DNA of 64,000 nucleotides from DATBGO01 sp963840095 (GCA_963840095.1 CAWIXN010000014.1:186001-250000); one strand, 5' to 3'. Shown: positions 26,959-35,458, counted from the stretch's first letter. The notes: generated from the sequence alone by a model not told the origin. Made by a program: numbers and translations.

Positions 26959-27479
26959 AGCTTTCCCTGGTTCCTGGCGGCCAGGATGATCTGGGTCACC
27001 ACATAGGTGCTCAATCCGAGCTTCTGCGCTATCTCGTCCGGCCGCAGCCGTTGCTCGTTATACAGGAGCGCCAGCTTCTCCTGTGACTTGCTCCACGGGC
27101 GGCGGGTCACCGGGCGGCCGGTCACCGGGCGGCCGCCCACCGGGTTGCGAGCCTCGCCGCCGGCCGACGAGACCTGACGGCGGGCGGGTTCGCGGATGGG
27201 TTCAGCAGCGCTCGCCGCGCTGGTAGCAGGCTCGGCACGCTGAGACCGTGCGGGCGGGCCGAACGAGCCTCGCCGCTGATCGTGGTACTTGCCGCTCGCC
27301 AGTTCTTCGCGGGTGCGCTCATCGAGGATCATGTACTGCTCGGCGGCCTTATTGACCCCGACGGCCACCATCGTCAGGCCCTTGGCATTCTTTTCCTGGC
27401 ACTCGCGCGCCATACAGTAGTTGTACTTCTGTGCTCGCTCGGGATGCAGCTCGCTCCCGCACGTCACGCACTGCGGCAT
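26955..27479 (-). CDS. Small zinc-ribbon/HTH protein, unknown function
   Basis: 174 residues counted from the ATG at 27479; the much longer ORF upstream is spurious. The N-terminus has a zinc-ribbon pattern (Cys-x2-Cys in CVTCG, then Cys-x4-Cys in YNYCMARECQEKN). The middle, residues about 75-125, is Pro/Arg/Gly-rich with duplicated RPVTGRPVTRRP. The end (SQEKLALLYNEQRLRPDEIA, QKLGLSTYVVTQII) is a clear helix-turn-helix of sigma-region-4 type. I read it as a small DNA-binding protein, perhaps a transcription cofactor. Homologs are not known to me by name. Confidence 0.65.
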   Translation of the reverse strand: MPQCVTCGSELHPERAQKYNYCMARECQEKNAKGLTMVAVGVNKAAEQYMILDERTREELASGKYHDQRRGSFGPPARSQRAEPATSAASAAEPIREPARRQVSSAGGEARNPVGGRPVTGRPVTRRPWSKSQEKLALLYNEQRLRPDEIAQKLGLSTYVVTQIILAARNQGKL

Positions 27480-27765
27480 CGTCTTTCTTTCGATGGTTGG
27501 GTGAAGAACACGCTCGCGGGCCTCGTCTGTCCGGCAAGCGCCGGACGCCGACCCGTTAAGGTCAACCTGAGCCGCGCGGGCAATGTTCCGGGCCGTAAGC
27601 GCTCCGTGCGCGGGCCCGCTAGCGCTAACGCAGATACGGTCCTGCTCAACTTCGCGGAGCCGCGGGTTAGATTTTGGCCAGAGCCACCGCCGGGCCACGG
27701 CAAATCCCGCCAGTCCGCGCCGCGAGCACCCAGCCGCCAGGCCACCGGCGGGCCATAATGTGGCC

Positions 27766-29127
27766 ATGGCCGGATGGGCGGGGCGCACCGCAACCGAGAT
27801 CGCGTCAGCCGTCCAGTCCGGGGATGTCACGGCCCGCAGCGTCGTCGCCGGGCATCTGGACAGGATCGCGAAGCTGAACGCGGAACTGGGCGCGTTCGTG
27901 CGGGTCAGATCGGCCGAGGCGGTCATAGAGGCCGACGCGATCGACGCGCGGGCTGACCGCGCGGCACTCCGGCTGGCCGGCGTCCCGGTGGCGATCAAGG
28001 ACAATCTGCCGGTCGCCGGAGAGCCGATGCGGCTGGGGAGCGCGGCGGCGCCGGATATTCCGCAGGCCGCCGACCACCCGGTCGTCGCGCGCCTTCGGGC
28101 CGCTGGCGCCGTCGTCGTCGGACTGACGAACCTGCCGGAGCTGGCCATTTACCCGTTCACTGACAGTGCCTTCGGGATCGCGCGTAACCCATGGGACCGG
28201 CGTCGTACGCCGGGCGGATCCTCGGGCGGCGCGGGCGCAGCCGTGGCCTCCGCCATGGTCCCGGTCGCCCAGGGCAACGACGGGCTCGGGTCGATCCGCA
28301 TCCCCGCGGCAGCTTGCGGGCTATTCGGCATCAAGCCTGGTGCCGGTGTCGTTCCAGCCCGGATCGGGTCAGACAGCTGGCGCGGCATGGCAGAAAACGG
28401 GCCGCTGGCTACGTCGGTCACCGACGCCGCGCTCATGCTCGAGGTGATGGCCGGGACCTCGTTCGACCTGGCCGAGCCGTCGGGGCTGCGGATCGCCGTA
28501 TCGGTCAAGCCGCCCGGCCCGGGCATTATGGTGCACCGCTCGTTCACCGAGGCGGTCCGGCAGTGCGGTGACCTGCTGGCCAGCCTGGGGCACACGGTCG
28601 CCAGCGAGGATCCGGCCTATCCGCGGTGGGTCACGCCTGCGGCGATTGCCCGCTGGTTCACCTGCCCGGTCGCCGACGCGAAACCCTATCTGGCCGGTTC
28701 CCGGCTCGAGCGCCGCACCCGCAGCCATATCCGCGCTGGCCAGATCCTGATGCGCGTGAGCCCGCCGCGCGACACCGACCGGGAGCGGCTGCGTAGCGCG
28801 CTGGACCCGTTTTTCGAGCGCCATGATGTGCTGGTCATGCCGTCCCTCGCCCAACTATGCCCGACCGCGCGACGGCGGGGCGAGGAGGCGTGGCTGACCA
28901 GTGTGGCCATGTCACTCAGATTCGGCCCGATGACCGGAATATGGAATGTGGCGGGCTTTCCGGCCGCCAGTGTGCCGACCGGGGCCTTGACCGCCGGGCT
29001 GCCTGGGTCGGTGCAGCTGGTCGCCGGACCGGGCCGGGAAGGGGTGCTGCTGGCGCTGGCCGCCCAGCTGGAGCGCGCCCGGCCCTGGCCGCGGCACGCG
29101 CCCGCATACGATCCCGGGCAGCGGTGA
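27766..29127 (+). CDS. Amidase (amidase signature family)
   Basis: 453 residues. Ser-cisSer-Lys triad visible: Lys in VAIKDNLPV, the cis-Ser in TPGGSSGGAGAAVAS and the nucleophile Ser in DGLGSIRIPAAACG. The usual TDGGGS is changed to NDGLGS, a known tolerated variation. ATG 27766 is preferred; a CATAAT element ends six bases upstream with no ribosome site, so the message may be leaderless. Amidase-signature enzymes hydrolyse a wide range of amides, and substrate cannot be assigned. Not GatA: no gatB or gatC nearby. Confidence 0.87.
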   Translation: MAGWAGRTATEIASAVQSGDVTARSVVAGHLDRIAKLNAELGAFVRVRSAEAVIEADAIDARADRAALRLAGVPVAIKDNLPVAGEPMRLGSAAAPDIPQAADHPVVARLRAAGAVVVGLTNLPELAIYPFTDSAFGIARNPWDRRRTPGGSSGGAGAAVASAMVPVAQGNDGLGSIRIPAAACGLFGIKPGAGVVPARIGSDSWRGMAENGPLATSVTDAALMLEVMAGTSFDLAEPSGLRIAVSVKPPGPGIMVHRSFTEAVRQCGDLLASLGHTVASEDPAYPRWVTPAAIARWFTCPVADAKPYLAGSRLERRTRSHIRAGQILMRVSPPRDTDRERLRSALDPFFERHDVLVMPSLAQLCPTARRRGEEAWLTSVAMSLRFGPMTGIWNVAGFPAASVPTGALTAGLPGSVQLVAGPGREGVLLALAAQLERARPWPRHAPAYDPGQR

Positions 29128-29201
29128 CCGCTCTCCTAGGTATGGGGGCGGGCCGAGAGTCCCAGGGCGAGCGCGACAGCGGTGCCGTAGGCAGCGGCTG
29201 A

Positions 29202-30146
29202 ATGTGCCAGGCTTGGCCGGTGGGCCCGAGACCCGGTGAGACGCCCCAAGGCGTACTGGACCGGTTCGCGTCGCTGCGTCAGCACCAGCGGGCCGGACAG
29301 CGCTCCCCGCATAAGCCGCTGCTTGTTCTGCTTGCGCTGGGGCGCCTGGCGGCCAGCGGTTCGAGCGAGCTGCCGTGGTCGGCAGCCGAGCCGGCGCTGG
29401 CGGACCTCATCGCCGAGTTCGGGCCGCCTTCTCGGACCGGCCGGTCGCAGAGCGCGGCGTATCCGTTCACCCGGCTGCGCCGCGACGGGGTGTGGGTCCT
29501 TGACCAGGACGTGCAGATGGACCTGGTCAGCCCGCTCGCCGACCGGCATGTCGTCGGCCGGTTCGACGCCTCGGTAGAGGCGGCGCTGCGCGGCGATCCG
29601 TCGCTGCTTCGTTCGGCCGCTCGCGCCCTGGTGCTGAGCAATTTTCCGGAGACTGTCGCGCCCGACGTCCTGGAGGCAGCGGGCCTGGATCCGGCCGTCG
29701 TGCTGAGCACCGCGGACCTGTCGGTCGGCGCTCGCAGCGTTCCCGGCGAGCGTCGCCGGGATCCGGGGTGGCGGTCTGCTGTCCTGCAGGCCTGGGACCG
29801 GCAGTGCGCGTTCTGCGGTTATGACGGCCAGCTGGCCGGGGCAAGCGTCGGGATCGACGCGGCGCATGTGCGGTGGTTCGCCTTTGACGGGCCTGACGCA
29901 CTCGATAACGGACTGGCCCTGTGCGTGCTGCATCACAAGCTGTTCGACCTGGGCGTGCTCGGTCTGGACGCGGCACTGCGGGTACGGGTGTCGGCCGTGT
30001 TCACTGCACGTACGGCTGCCGGGCGCGCGGTATATGCGCTGCAAGGAGTGGCATTGGCGCCCCGGCCTGGCACCGTCACCCCGGCCTCCGCGCATCTGTC
30101 CTGGCACGCCCGCCAGGTCTTCAAGGGCGAGCCGCTGAGCGCCTGA
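29202..30146 (+). CDS. Phosphorothioate-DNA-dependent HNH restriction endonuclease
   Basis: 314 residues resembling ScoMcrA/SprMcrA-type type IV enzymes. The sulfur-binding domain is N-terminal (SPHKPLLVLLALGRLAASG and YPFTRLRRDGVWVLD), and the HNH nuclease is C-terminal: CAFCGYDGQLAG, AAHVRWFAFDGPDALDNG and LALCVLHHKLFDLG, with both zinc Cys pairs and the catalytic His. Such enzymes cut DNA carrying dnd-type phosphorothioate, so they exclude foreign modified DNA. No dnd genes are in the window. Start is uncertain: ATG 29202 without a good ribosome site, or GTG 29220. A strong candidate for this family by motif order, though I cannot run the search. Confidence 0.82.
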   Translation: MCQAWPVGPRPGETPQGVLDRFASLRQHQRAGQRSPHKPLLVLLALGRLAASGSSELPWSAAEPALADLIAEFGPPSRTGRSQSAAYPFTRLRRDGVWVLDQDVQMDLVSPLADRHVVGRFDASVEAALRGDPSLLRSAARALVLSNFPETVAPDVLEAAGLDPAVVLSTADLSVGARSVPGERRRDPGWRSAVLQAWDRQCAFCGYDGQLAGASVGIDAAHVRWFAFDGPDALDNGLALCVLHHKLFDLGVLGLDAALRVRVSAVFTARTAAGRAVYALQGVALAPRPGTVTPASAHLSWHARQVFKGEPLSA

Positions 30147-30162
30147 AACAGGTCCCATGGCA

Positions 30163-30209
30163 GTCAGTTTGTTTTGACAGTGGATCTTCTGTCAGTTTAA
30201 ACTGACACT
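30163..30209 (+). promoter_or_regulatory. Leaderless consensus promoter covered by two operator palindromes
   Basis: TTGACA (30174-30179) and TAAACT (30198-30203) form a near-consensus -35/-10 pair with an 18-base spacer. The start codon at 30210 follows the -10 by six bases, so transcription should begin at or near the A of ATG. gtcagtttaaactgac (30191-30206) is a perfect 16-base palindrome over the -10, and gtcagtttgttttgac (30163-30178) is an imperfect copy over the -35; centres are 28 bases apart. Autoregulation by the encoded HTH protein is likely but inferred. Confidence 0.72.
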
Positions 30210-30419
30210 ATGACCATCGAGGAGTCGCCGGGCGCCCGCCCTCCAGCCAACCCTGCGGTGGGGCTGCGCGCGGTGCTCGCGCTGCGAAGGCTGGCCGAGC
30301 GCGTTGAGGCCGAGCAGGTGGCCAGGGCTCGCGATCAGGGATGGTCGTGGCAGCAGGTCGCGGACGTGCTCGGGATGACCCGCCAGTCTGTCCACGCCAA
30401 GTACGGAGGAGCGCTCTGA
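30210..30419 (+). CDS. Small helix-turn-helix DNA-binding protein
   Basis: 69 residues. The C-terminal half has an HTH: ALRRLAERVEAEQVARARDQ followed by GWSWQQVADVLGMTRQSVHA, where the second helix and recognition helix are clear. N-terminus is short and polar. Begins directly at the predicted transcription start (leaderless) and ends in TGATG overlap with the Clp-N gene, so the two are translated together. Probably the repressor binding the palindromes just upstream. Confidence 0.78.
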   Translation: MTIEESPGARPPANPAVGLRAVLALRRLAERVEAEQVARARDQGWSWQQVADVLGMTRQSVHAKYGGAL

Positions 30420-30937
30420 TGATCAGGCGACTGGTTGAGCACCAGGTCGCAAAGGCAAGAGACCAGCGTTATGGCGCCGATTACAACTTCGGTGCCACGT
30501 ACTACGACGCGCGAGACGAAGCCATCAGGCGCGGGGATCGCACCATCGGCACCGAGCATCTGGTCCTGGCCCTGCTCGTTGACCCGGCTTCTCCGGCGGC
30601 GCGAGCAATCGGATGTGATCTCGCCTCCGCCCGCGCCGCCCTTGATGCGCTGGACGGCGAGGCGCTCTCAGCGATCGGCTTCAGGCCGGCGGTCACGGCC
30701 GGCCCAGTGGCGGTGCGCACTCGCGGCAGGCTGCGGCTCGCCCCTGCCGCTCGGGCGATCTTCACCGGTATCCCCGATGCCCGCCGGGACCGCCGGGCCG
30801 GCCTCGGGAAGGTGCTCAGTGCACTCATGGATCTGTCGCGCCCGGACCCAGCCGCCCAACTGCTCGCCCGATTGGGCGTGGATGCGGCAGCGGTAGGAGA
30901 ACGCTTCGCCGAGTTCGACCGGAAGGCTCAGCCATGA
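30419..30937 (+). CDS. Clp N-terminal-domain protein
   Basis: 172 residues. Two Clp-N-type repeats can be seen: EAIRRGDRTIGTEHLVLALL with following helices, and a more divergent second one (LRLAPAARAIFTGI, LGKVLSALMDLSRPDPAAQL). No AAA+ ATPase domain, so it is not a chaperone by itself; stand-alone Clp-N proteins may act as adaptors or substrate recognisers for ClpC. Its ATG overlaps the HTH gene stop (TGATG) with ggagg upstream, and its stop overlaps the next (broken) glyoxalase gene in ATGA, so three genes once formed one operon. Confidence 0.75.
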   Translation: MIRRLVEHQVAKARDQRYGADYNFGATYYDARDEAIRRGDRTIGTEHLVLALLVDPASPAARAIGCDLASARAALDALDGEALSAIGFRPAVTAGPVAVRTRGRLRLAPAARAIFTGIPDARRDRRAGLGKVLSALMDLSRPDPAAQLLARLGVDAAAVGERFAEFDRKAQP

Positions 30938-31184
30938 GTGTCGCCATCGACCACGTCGGCATTCCGGCAGCAGACCCGGCTCGGCACGGGCGGTACGCCG
31001 TTCGGTAATGACCCCGAGGATCCTTCGAACGGGCAGACCGGCCGATCCGCTCGGGGGTCCCGGGCGGATCTACTTCCGCGATCCGAACGGGCACCTGTTC
31101 GAACTGTTCGTCCCGGCGAAGCCACCGGCTATCCGGAGTGCGCGGTCACCGGACTGGACGGGCCAGCCGGATAGGCGGCGATGA
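30934..31184 (+). pseudogene. Broken VOC/glyoxalase-family gene
   Basis: The first frame reads MSVAIDHVGIPAADPARHGR and stops soon after at taa near 31006. From about 31060 a different frame reads RIYFRDPNGHLFELFVPAKP, the C-terminal metal-binding part of vicinal-oxygen-chelate proteins. About 75 of the usual 120-130 residues remain, so there has been a deletion plus frame change. The 3' end overlaps the convergent cupin gene. Confidence 0.65.
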
Positions 31185-31530
31185 ATATCGTCGCCTCGCT
31201 CGAATCGCGCGGCCATCGGTATGCGCGGCACCGCGTGCCGGCGGGCAGCACCAGCACCTCGCCCACGCCGAGCACGCGATCCGGCAGGTCAGTAGCTTCG
31301 AACTCGAACTTCAGCTGCCCCTGAATCACCAGGATCAGGTCAATCTCCTCGGCAGAGAACCAGTCCTCATCGACGGGCTCGCCCAGCTTGCTGACCCAGA
31401 CCACCTCGATGCCTCGCCCGGAGAACATCGTCCCGACGTCCCCGAACGGCGTGGACCGGATCTGGCTGGCTTCCCCTCGCAGCACGTTGAAGACTTCCAC
31501 CACGGCCTCGCTGTGCTCGTCGCTCGTCAC
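31129..31530 (-). CDS. Cupin-domain protein
   Basis: 133-residue single-domain beta-barrel. The region GIEVVWVSKLGEPVDEDWFS, the middle strand LILVIQGQLKFEFEA and VLGVGEVLVLPAGTRCRAYR match the two cupin motifs, although the metal-binding His residues are largely absent (only Glu remains in motif 1), so it may not bind metal. Convergent with the Clp-N operon remnant. Function unknown. Confidence 0.7.
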   Translation of the reverse strand: MTSDEHSEAVVEVFNVLRGEASQIRSTPFGDVGTMFSGRGIEVVWVSKLGEPVDEDWFSAEEIDLILVIQGQLKFEFEATDLPDRVLGVGEVLVLPAGTRCRAYRWPRDSSEATIFIAAYPAGPSSPVTAHSG

Positions 31531-31729
31531 GGGAACCCGAGTGTAGGGGACTCGTTCCGCTACGGCCTAGATATCCACAAGGCCGGCGATCATGGCTTTC
31601 CACAGGTTGATGACTATCACAAGCTGATCGGCGCTCGAGGGAATTGTCAGCGGAAATCGATAACATTATCGAAGAATTGACCCCGCGAGCTGACTGGAAG
31701 CTCCGCCCGTGACCTGGAGGACGACCCGG

Positions 31730-33676
31730 ATGACCGCCAGCCCCGCACCCGGCCCGGACGACGAGCCGCGCCGCGACGCGCCGGAGGCGATCGCGGCGGG
31801 CTTTACGCACCGCGGCGCCGGCCAGCACGGCGCCGGGTTCGCCGCCGGCGGGGCCGCTGACGTGATGGCGCCCGGGCCGGAGCTGGCCGGGCTGGCCGCG
31901 GCCGCGCGGGCCGCGGGGCTGGGCCGGCTGGAGGATGATGAGCTGGCCGGGCTGGTGTGCGGGTGGCGGCGGATCGCCTCCTGGGCGGCGGCCGGGGAAG
32001 CGGCCGCGGTCACCGAGGTCGCCCGCCGCCGGGCCGCGGCCGGGCCGCGCGCGGCCGGGCACATCGATGATGAGATCGCCGCGCTGCTGACGCTGACCGG
32101 GCAGGCGGCCGGGCGGCTGACCGGTGTCGCGTCCGGGCTGGCCCGGCTGCCGGCGGCGTTCGCGGCGCTGGAGGCCGGGCGGATCGACTGGCCGCGGGCC
32201 GCGGTGATCGCCGAGGAGACGAGCTGCCTGTCCGGCGCGGACGCCGCCGCGGTGGAGGAGCGGGTGATGCCGGCCGCGCCGGGGCAGACGACCGGGCAGC
32301 TGCGCGCGGCGGTCCGGCGGGCGATGCTGGCCATCGACGCCGAGGCCGCCATTAAGCGGCGGAAGAAAGCGGAGAAAGACGCCCGGGTGGAATGCTGGGC
32401 CGAGCACGCCGGGACCAGCGCGCTGGCCGGGCGGGATCTCCCGCCCGCCCACGTGATCGCCGCCGACCAGCGGATCAGCGCGCTGGCCCGGTGGCTGAAG
32501 GCCCGCGGCGCCGGGGGCAGCCTGGACCAGCTGCGGGCGAGGGTGTTCCTCGCGCTGCTCACCGGCCAGCCCCCCGGCACCCTGCTCCCCGTCCCCCCGC
32601 CCCGCCCCGCCGCGTCCGGCACCGGGCCGGGCGGCGCAGCCCGGCCCGCCGGCCCGGCCAGCCCCCGGCCGGCCCGGCCAGCCCCCCGCCGGCCCGGCCA
32701 GCCCCCGGCCGGCCCCGGCCGGCCCCGGCCGGCCACCGGCGGGACCACCGGCGGGACCACCGGCGGGACCACCGGCGGGACCACCGGCTGGCCGCCGGGG
32801 CTGAGCGGCTCGGTGAACCTGACCGTTCCCCTGACCACCTGGCTCGGCCTGGCCAGCGAGCCCGGCGAGGCCGCCGGGCTCGGCCCGCTCGACGCCGGGA
32901 TCTGCCGTGACCTGGCCACCGCGCTCGCCGCCACCAAGGAATCCCGCTGGTGCCTCACCCTGACCGGCCCCGACGGGCGGGCGGTCGCCCACGGCTGCGC
33001 CCCGGCCGGCCCGCCACCCCCCGGCACCGGACCGCCACCCCGGACCCCGCCAGCCGGACCGCCCGGCACCCGGCCAGCGGGACCGCCCGGAGCACAACCG
33101 CCCGGAGCCGCCCCGCCCGGGACCGGACCGCCCAGGGCCGGACCAGCCGGAACCGGACCGCCCAGAAGCGATTACGCCGGAGCCGGATCACCCGGAACCG
33201 GGCCGCCCAGAAATAGCCACGCCAGAACCGGACCCCCCCGGGACAGGCCATCCGCCAGCAGGCCACCAGGAACAAAATCCCCCGCCAGCGCAGGCTCCTG
33301 GCTGGCCGGCGCCGGGTGCTGGCTGGCCGGCATCCCCCTGGCCACCCTGGAAACCGGGACCTGCACCCACCCCCGGCAGACCACCGCCTACCGGCCCGGC
33401 CCGGCCCTGCGGCACCTGATCACCATCCGCGACCGCACCTGCTACTACCCCACCTGCCGCCGCCCCGCCACCCACTGCGACCAGGACCACACCATCCCCT
33501 ACGACCAGGGCGGCCGCACCTGCGAATGCGACCTCGGACCCGGCTGCCGCCGCCACCACAAGGCCAAGCAAGCCCCCGGCTGGCACCTCGACCAGCCCGA
33601 ACCAGGCCGCTTCATCCTCACCCTCCCCAACGGCCGCCAGATCACCACCACCCCCGGCCACTACCCCCTCCCATGA
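31730..33676 (+). CDS. DUF222/13E12-type HNH endonuclease-like protein
   Basis: 648 residues from ATG 31730 (ctggagg nine bases before), preferred to a GTG 21 bases earlier. N-terminal DUF222 helical domain (residues about 45-280) with MLAIDAEAAIKRRKKAEKDA and ADQRISALARWLKARGAGGS, a very Pro/Gly/Arg-rich middle with a GGTT tandem repeat, a short structured stretch (SVNLTVPLTTWLGLASEP), a second Pro/Gly-rich linker, and a C-terminal HNH domain (CYYPTCRRPATHCDQDHTIP, then CDLGPGCRRHHKAKQAPGW). These proteins are multicopy in mycobacteria and relatives and are linked with mobile or recombination-prone elements; their action is unproven. Confidence 0.85.
   Translation: MTASPAPGPDDEPRRDAPEAIAAGFTHRGAGQHGAGFAAGGAADVMAPGPELAGLAAAARAAGLGRLEDDELAGLVCGWRRIASWAAAGEAAAVTEVARRRAAAGPRAAGHIDDEIAALLTLTGQAAGRLTGVASGLARLPAAFAALEAGRIDWPRAAVIAEETSCLSGADAAAVEERVMPAAPGQTTGQLRAAVRRAMLAIDAEAAIKRRKKAEKDARVECWAEHAGTSALAGRDLPPAHVIAADQRISALARWLKARGAGGSLDQLRARVFLALLTGQPPGTLLPVPPPRPAASGTGPGGAARPAGPASPRPARPAPRRPGQPPAGPGRPRPATGGTTGGTTGGTTGGTTGWPPGLSGSVNLTVPLTTWLGLASEPGEAAGLGPLDAGICRDLATALAATKESRWCLTLTGPDGRAVAHGCAPAGPPPPGTGPPPRTPPAGPPGTRPAGPPGAQPPGAAPPGTGPPRAGPAGTGPPRSDYAGAGSPGTGPPRNSHARTGPPRDRPSASRPPGTKSPASAGSWLAGAGCWLAGIPLATLETGTCTHPRQTTAYRPGPALRHLITIRDRTCYYPTCRRPATHCDQDHTIPYDQGGRTCECDLGPGCRRHHKAKQAPGWHLDQPEPGRFILTLPNGRQITTTPGHYPLP
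32735..32782 (+). repeat. 12-bp tandem repeat in the DUF222 HNH gene
   Basis: Four perfect copies of accggcgggacc (32735-32782) plus a partial one, coding a Gly-Gly-Thr-Thr repeat. Copy number changes would keep the frame and alter linker length. Confidence 0.8.
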
Positions 33677-33792
33677 CCCAAAGCCGCCAGACACCATCGC
33701 GAAAGACCCCGAGAGGACGACATCCACCCCTCTCGTACCAGGCAACGCGGCCCGGGCCGCGCGAGTCGGCCCGGGCCGCACGAGGGCTTGAG

Positions 33793-34785
33793 TCAGGCCA
33801 CGGCCACCACCATCTTTCCGCCGGCGAGGCCGGCGTCCAGGACGCGATGGGCCTCGACGATCTCATCGAAGCGGAAGACCCGGGCAGGCCTGGCCCGGTA
33901 GACGCCTTTCTCAGCCTTCGCGATCAGGTCGGCCAGCGGGATCTCGGTGAGCGGGAAGTCGGCGCTGCCGAGCACGAATGCGCTGCCGTAGAAGCTCAGC
34001 TGTACTCCGCTGGGCAGGTCGGCGATCGGGTTGAACTCATCGACCGGATCCAGGCCGCCCAGGAAGCCAAGCTGGCAGACCCGGCCGCGCGGCCGGACGG
34101 TCTGCAGCGAGTCCCGCAGCACGGTGTTGCCGACCAGGTCAAAGACCAGGTCGACGGTTAGGTGCAGGTCGCTGGCCTGGCCAGCTAGCTGCCCGTCGTC
34201 GATGAGGACCCGCGCGGCCCCGATGTCGCGCAGCAGCGCGGTACGAGCCGGGTTGCGGGTGCTCGCGACCACCGTTGCCCGGGCGTCGGCCGCGACGTTG
34301 ACGGCCGCCTGGCCGAGCGCGGAGGTGGCGCCGCGGACCAGCACCGTCTGGCCGGGCTCGATGGCGAGGTTCTGATGCAGCCCGGCCCACGCGGTCGCGT
34401 AGACCTCGGGCAGTGCTACCAGGTCGGTCCAGGACAGCGTGGTGCTGACCGGGACCACGTTCGTGGCCGGAACCGTGACCAGCTCGGCGTAGCTGCCGTT
34501 ACGGGTCCTGCCCATACCGCCCAGGATGGCGACGGCCGGGGTACCCGGAGCCAGCTGGCCGCTTGGGTCGCTCTGCACGGTCCCGGCGCACTCGATCCCG
34601 GTGACCTGCGCGACTGGCCCGAAGCTCCCGTTTCGCATGTAGGTTTCGGCGTGATTGAGGCCGAACGCCATTACCCGGATGAGTATTTCTCCGGGGGCCG
34701 GCTCGGGGTCGGGCAGCTCGGCGGGCTTCAGCACGTCCGGGCCGCCGGGGGCAGAGATGATGATCGCTTTCATGTCGGATCCCAT
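33793..34785 (-). CDS. Quinone-oxidoreductase-like medium-chain alcohol dehydrogenase
   Basis: 330-residue MDR-superfamily NADPH oxidoreductase. N-terminal GroES-like domain (EPAPGEILIRVMAFGLNHAE, GIECAGTV) without the zinc-binding Cys set, and Rossmann domain with the nucleotide loop QTVLVRGATSALGQAAVNVA. This is the zinc-free quinone-oxidoreductase branch. It is 73 bases downstream of, and on the same strand as, a TetR regulator; an operator-like TCGTTCAA half-site (34796-34803) sits just before the gene and matches the site near the regulator start. Confidence 0.85.
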   Translation of the reverse strand: MGSDMKAIIISAPGGPDVLKPAELPDPEPAPGEILIRVMAFGLNHAETYMRNGSFGPVAQVTGIECAGTVQSDPSGQLAPGTPAVAILGGMGRTRNGSYAELVTVPATNVVPVSTTLSWTDLVALPEVYATAWAGLHQNLAIEPGQTVLVRGATSALGQAAVNVAADARATVVASTRNPARTALLRDIGAARVLIDDGQLAGQASDLHLTVDLVFDLVGNTVLRDSLQTVRPRGRVCQLGFLGGLDPVDEFNPIADLPSGVQLSFYGSAFVLGSADFPLTEIPLADLIAKAEKGVYRARPARVFRFDEIVEAHRVLDAGLAGGKMVVAVA

Positions 34786-34795
34786 TCATGAGTGG

Positions 34796-34803
34796 TCGTT
34801 CAA
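34796..34803. promoter_or_regulatory. Candidate TetR half-site before the dehydrogenase
   Basis: tcgttcaa, eleven bases upstream of the dehydrogenase start codon, repeats one arm of the palindrome next to the TetR start (35465-35472). The other arm is poorly kept (gtggtcgttc rather than gaacgatcg), so this would be a weaker site. Inference from matching only. Confidence 0.35.
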
Positions 34804-34858
34804 CTATTAGGCCGTTAAAGAGGCCACCGGGCGGTCCGGTGGCCAGGACGCGGTTAGG

Positions 34859-35443
34859 TCAGTTCAGGCCGGTGAAAGCGTTGTCAACGATCGCTCGCAG
34901 CACCTCCTCATCGGGATTGGCTTTGCCGACGACCATCAGGCCCTGGCTGGTTGCGACGAGCAACTTCGCCCGCCCGGCCGGGTCCACGGACGACCGGACT
35001 TCGCCGCGCCGGACCGCCGTCCGCAGCGCGGTAGTGAAGCACTTCTCCAGCCGGGCAAGATGCCCCCGGACCACGGCGGCGACCTCGTCGTCCTCGGCGG
35101 CCTTCTCGATCGCGCTGTTGACGAGCAGGCAGCCCTGCCGTCCCTCCGGACTGAGCAGGTCGCGGATAAGCCCGTCGAAGTAGGCACGGATCTCGGCGAC
35201 CGAGGCGCCGGGCTCTTCGAGTGCGCCGAGCTTCTGAGGGACCACGAGCCTGGAGTAACGGTCCAGCGATCCCATCAGCAGGGCATGCTTGCCACCGGGG
35301 AACGCCCCGTACAGGCTGCCCGGCTTGACGCCGGTGGCCCGGACCAGGTCGTCGACCGACGTGGCTCGGTAACCGCGCTCCCAGAACTGGCGCATCGCGG
35401 AATCAAGGACCTGGTCGGGCTCGAACTCCCGTGGCCGTGCCAT
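34859..35443 (-). CDS. TetR/AcrR-family regulator
   Basis: 194 residues. N-terminal HTH: FEPDQVLDSAMRQFWERGYR, then ATSVDDLVRATGVKPGSLYG with AFPGGKHALL, the usual TetR end of the third helix. C-terminal effector domain with GCLLVNSAIEKAAEDDEVAA, typical of the YjdC/AefR-like branch. I take ATG 35443; a longer ORF lacks sense. It precedes the zinc-free dehydrogenase, which it probably represses. Confidence 0.88.
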   Translation of the reverse strand: MARPREFEPDQVLDSAMRQFWERGYRATSVDDLVRATGVKPGSLYGAFPGGKHALLMGSLDRYSRLVVPQKLGALEEPGASVAEIRAYFDGLIRDLLSPEGRQGCLLVNSAIEKAAEDDEVAAVVRGHLARLEKCFTTALRTAVRRGEVRSSVDPAGRAKLLVATSQGLMVVGKANPDEEVLRAIVDNAFTGLN

Positions 35444-35458
35444 AGCGCCACTATAAGA

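Noticed and set aside
26955..28148. Long minus-strand ORF extending the zinc-ribbon gene through the amidase
   Set aside because: The extension lies opposite the well-supported amidase; the ATG at 27479 starts directly at the zinc-ribbon motif.
31367..33097. Minus-strand ORF (576 codons) opposite the DUF222 HNH gene
   Set aside because: Composition follows the low-complexity repeats; no domain; the plus strand has intact DUF222 and HNH motifs.
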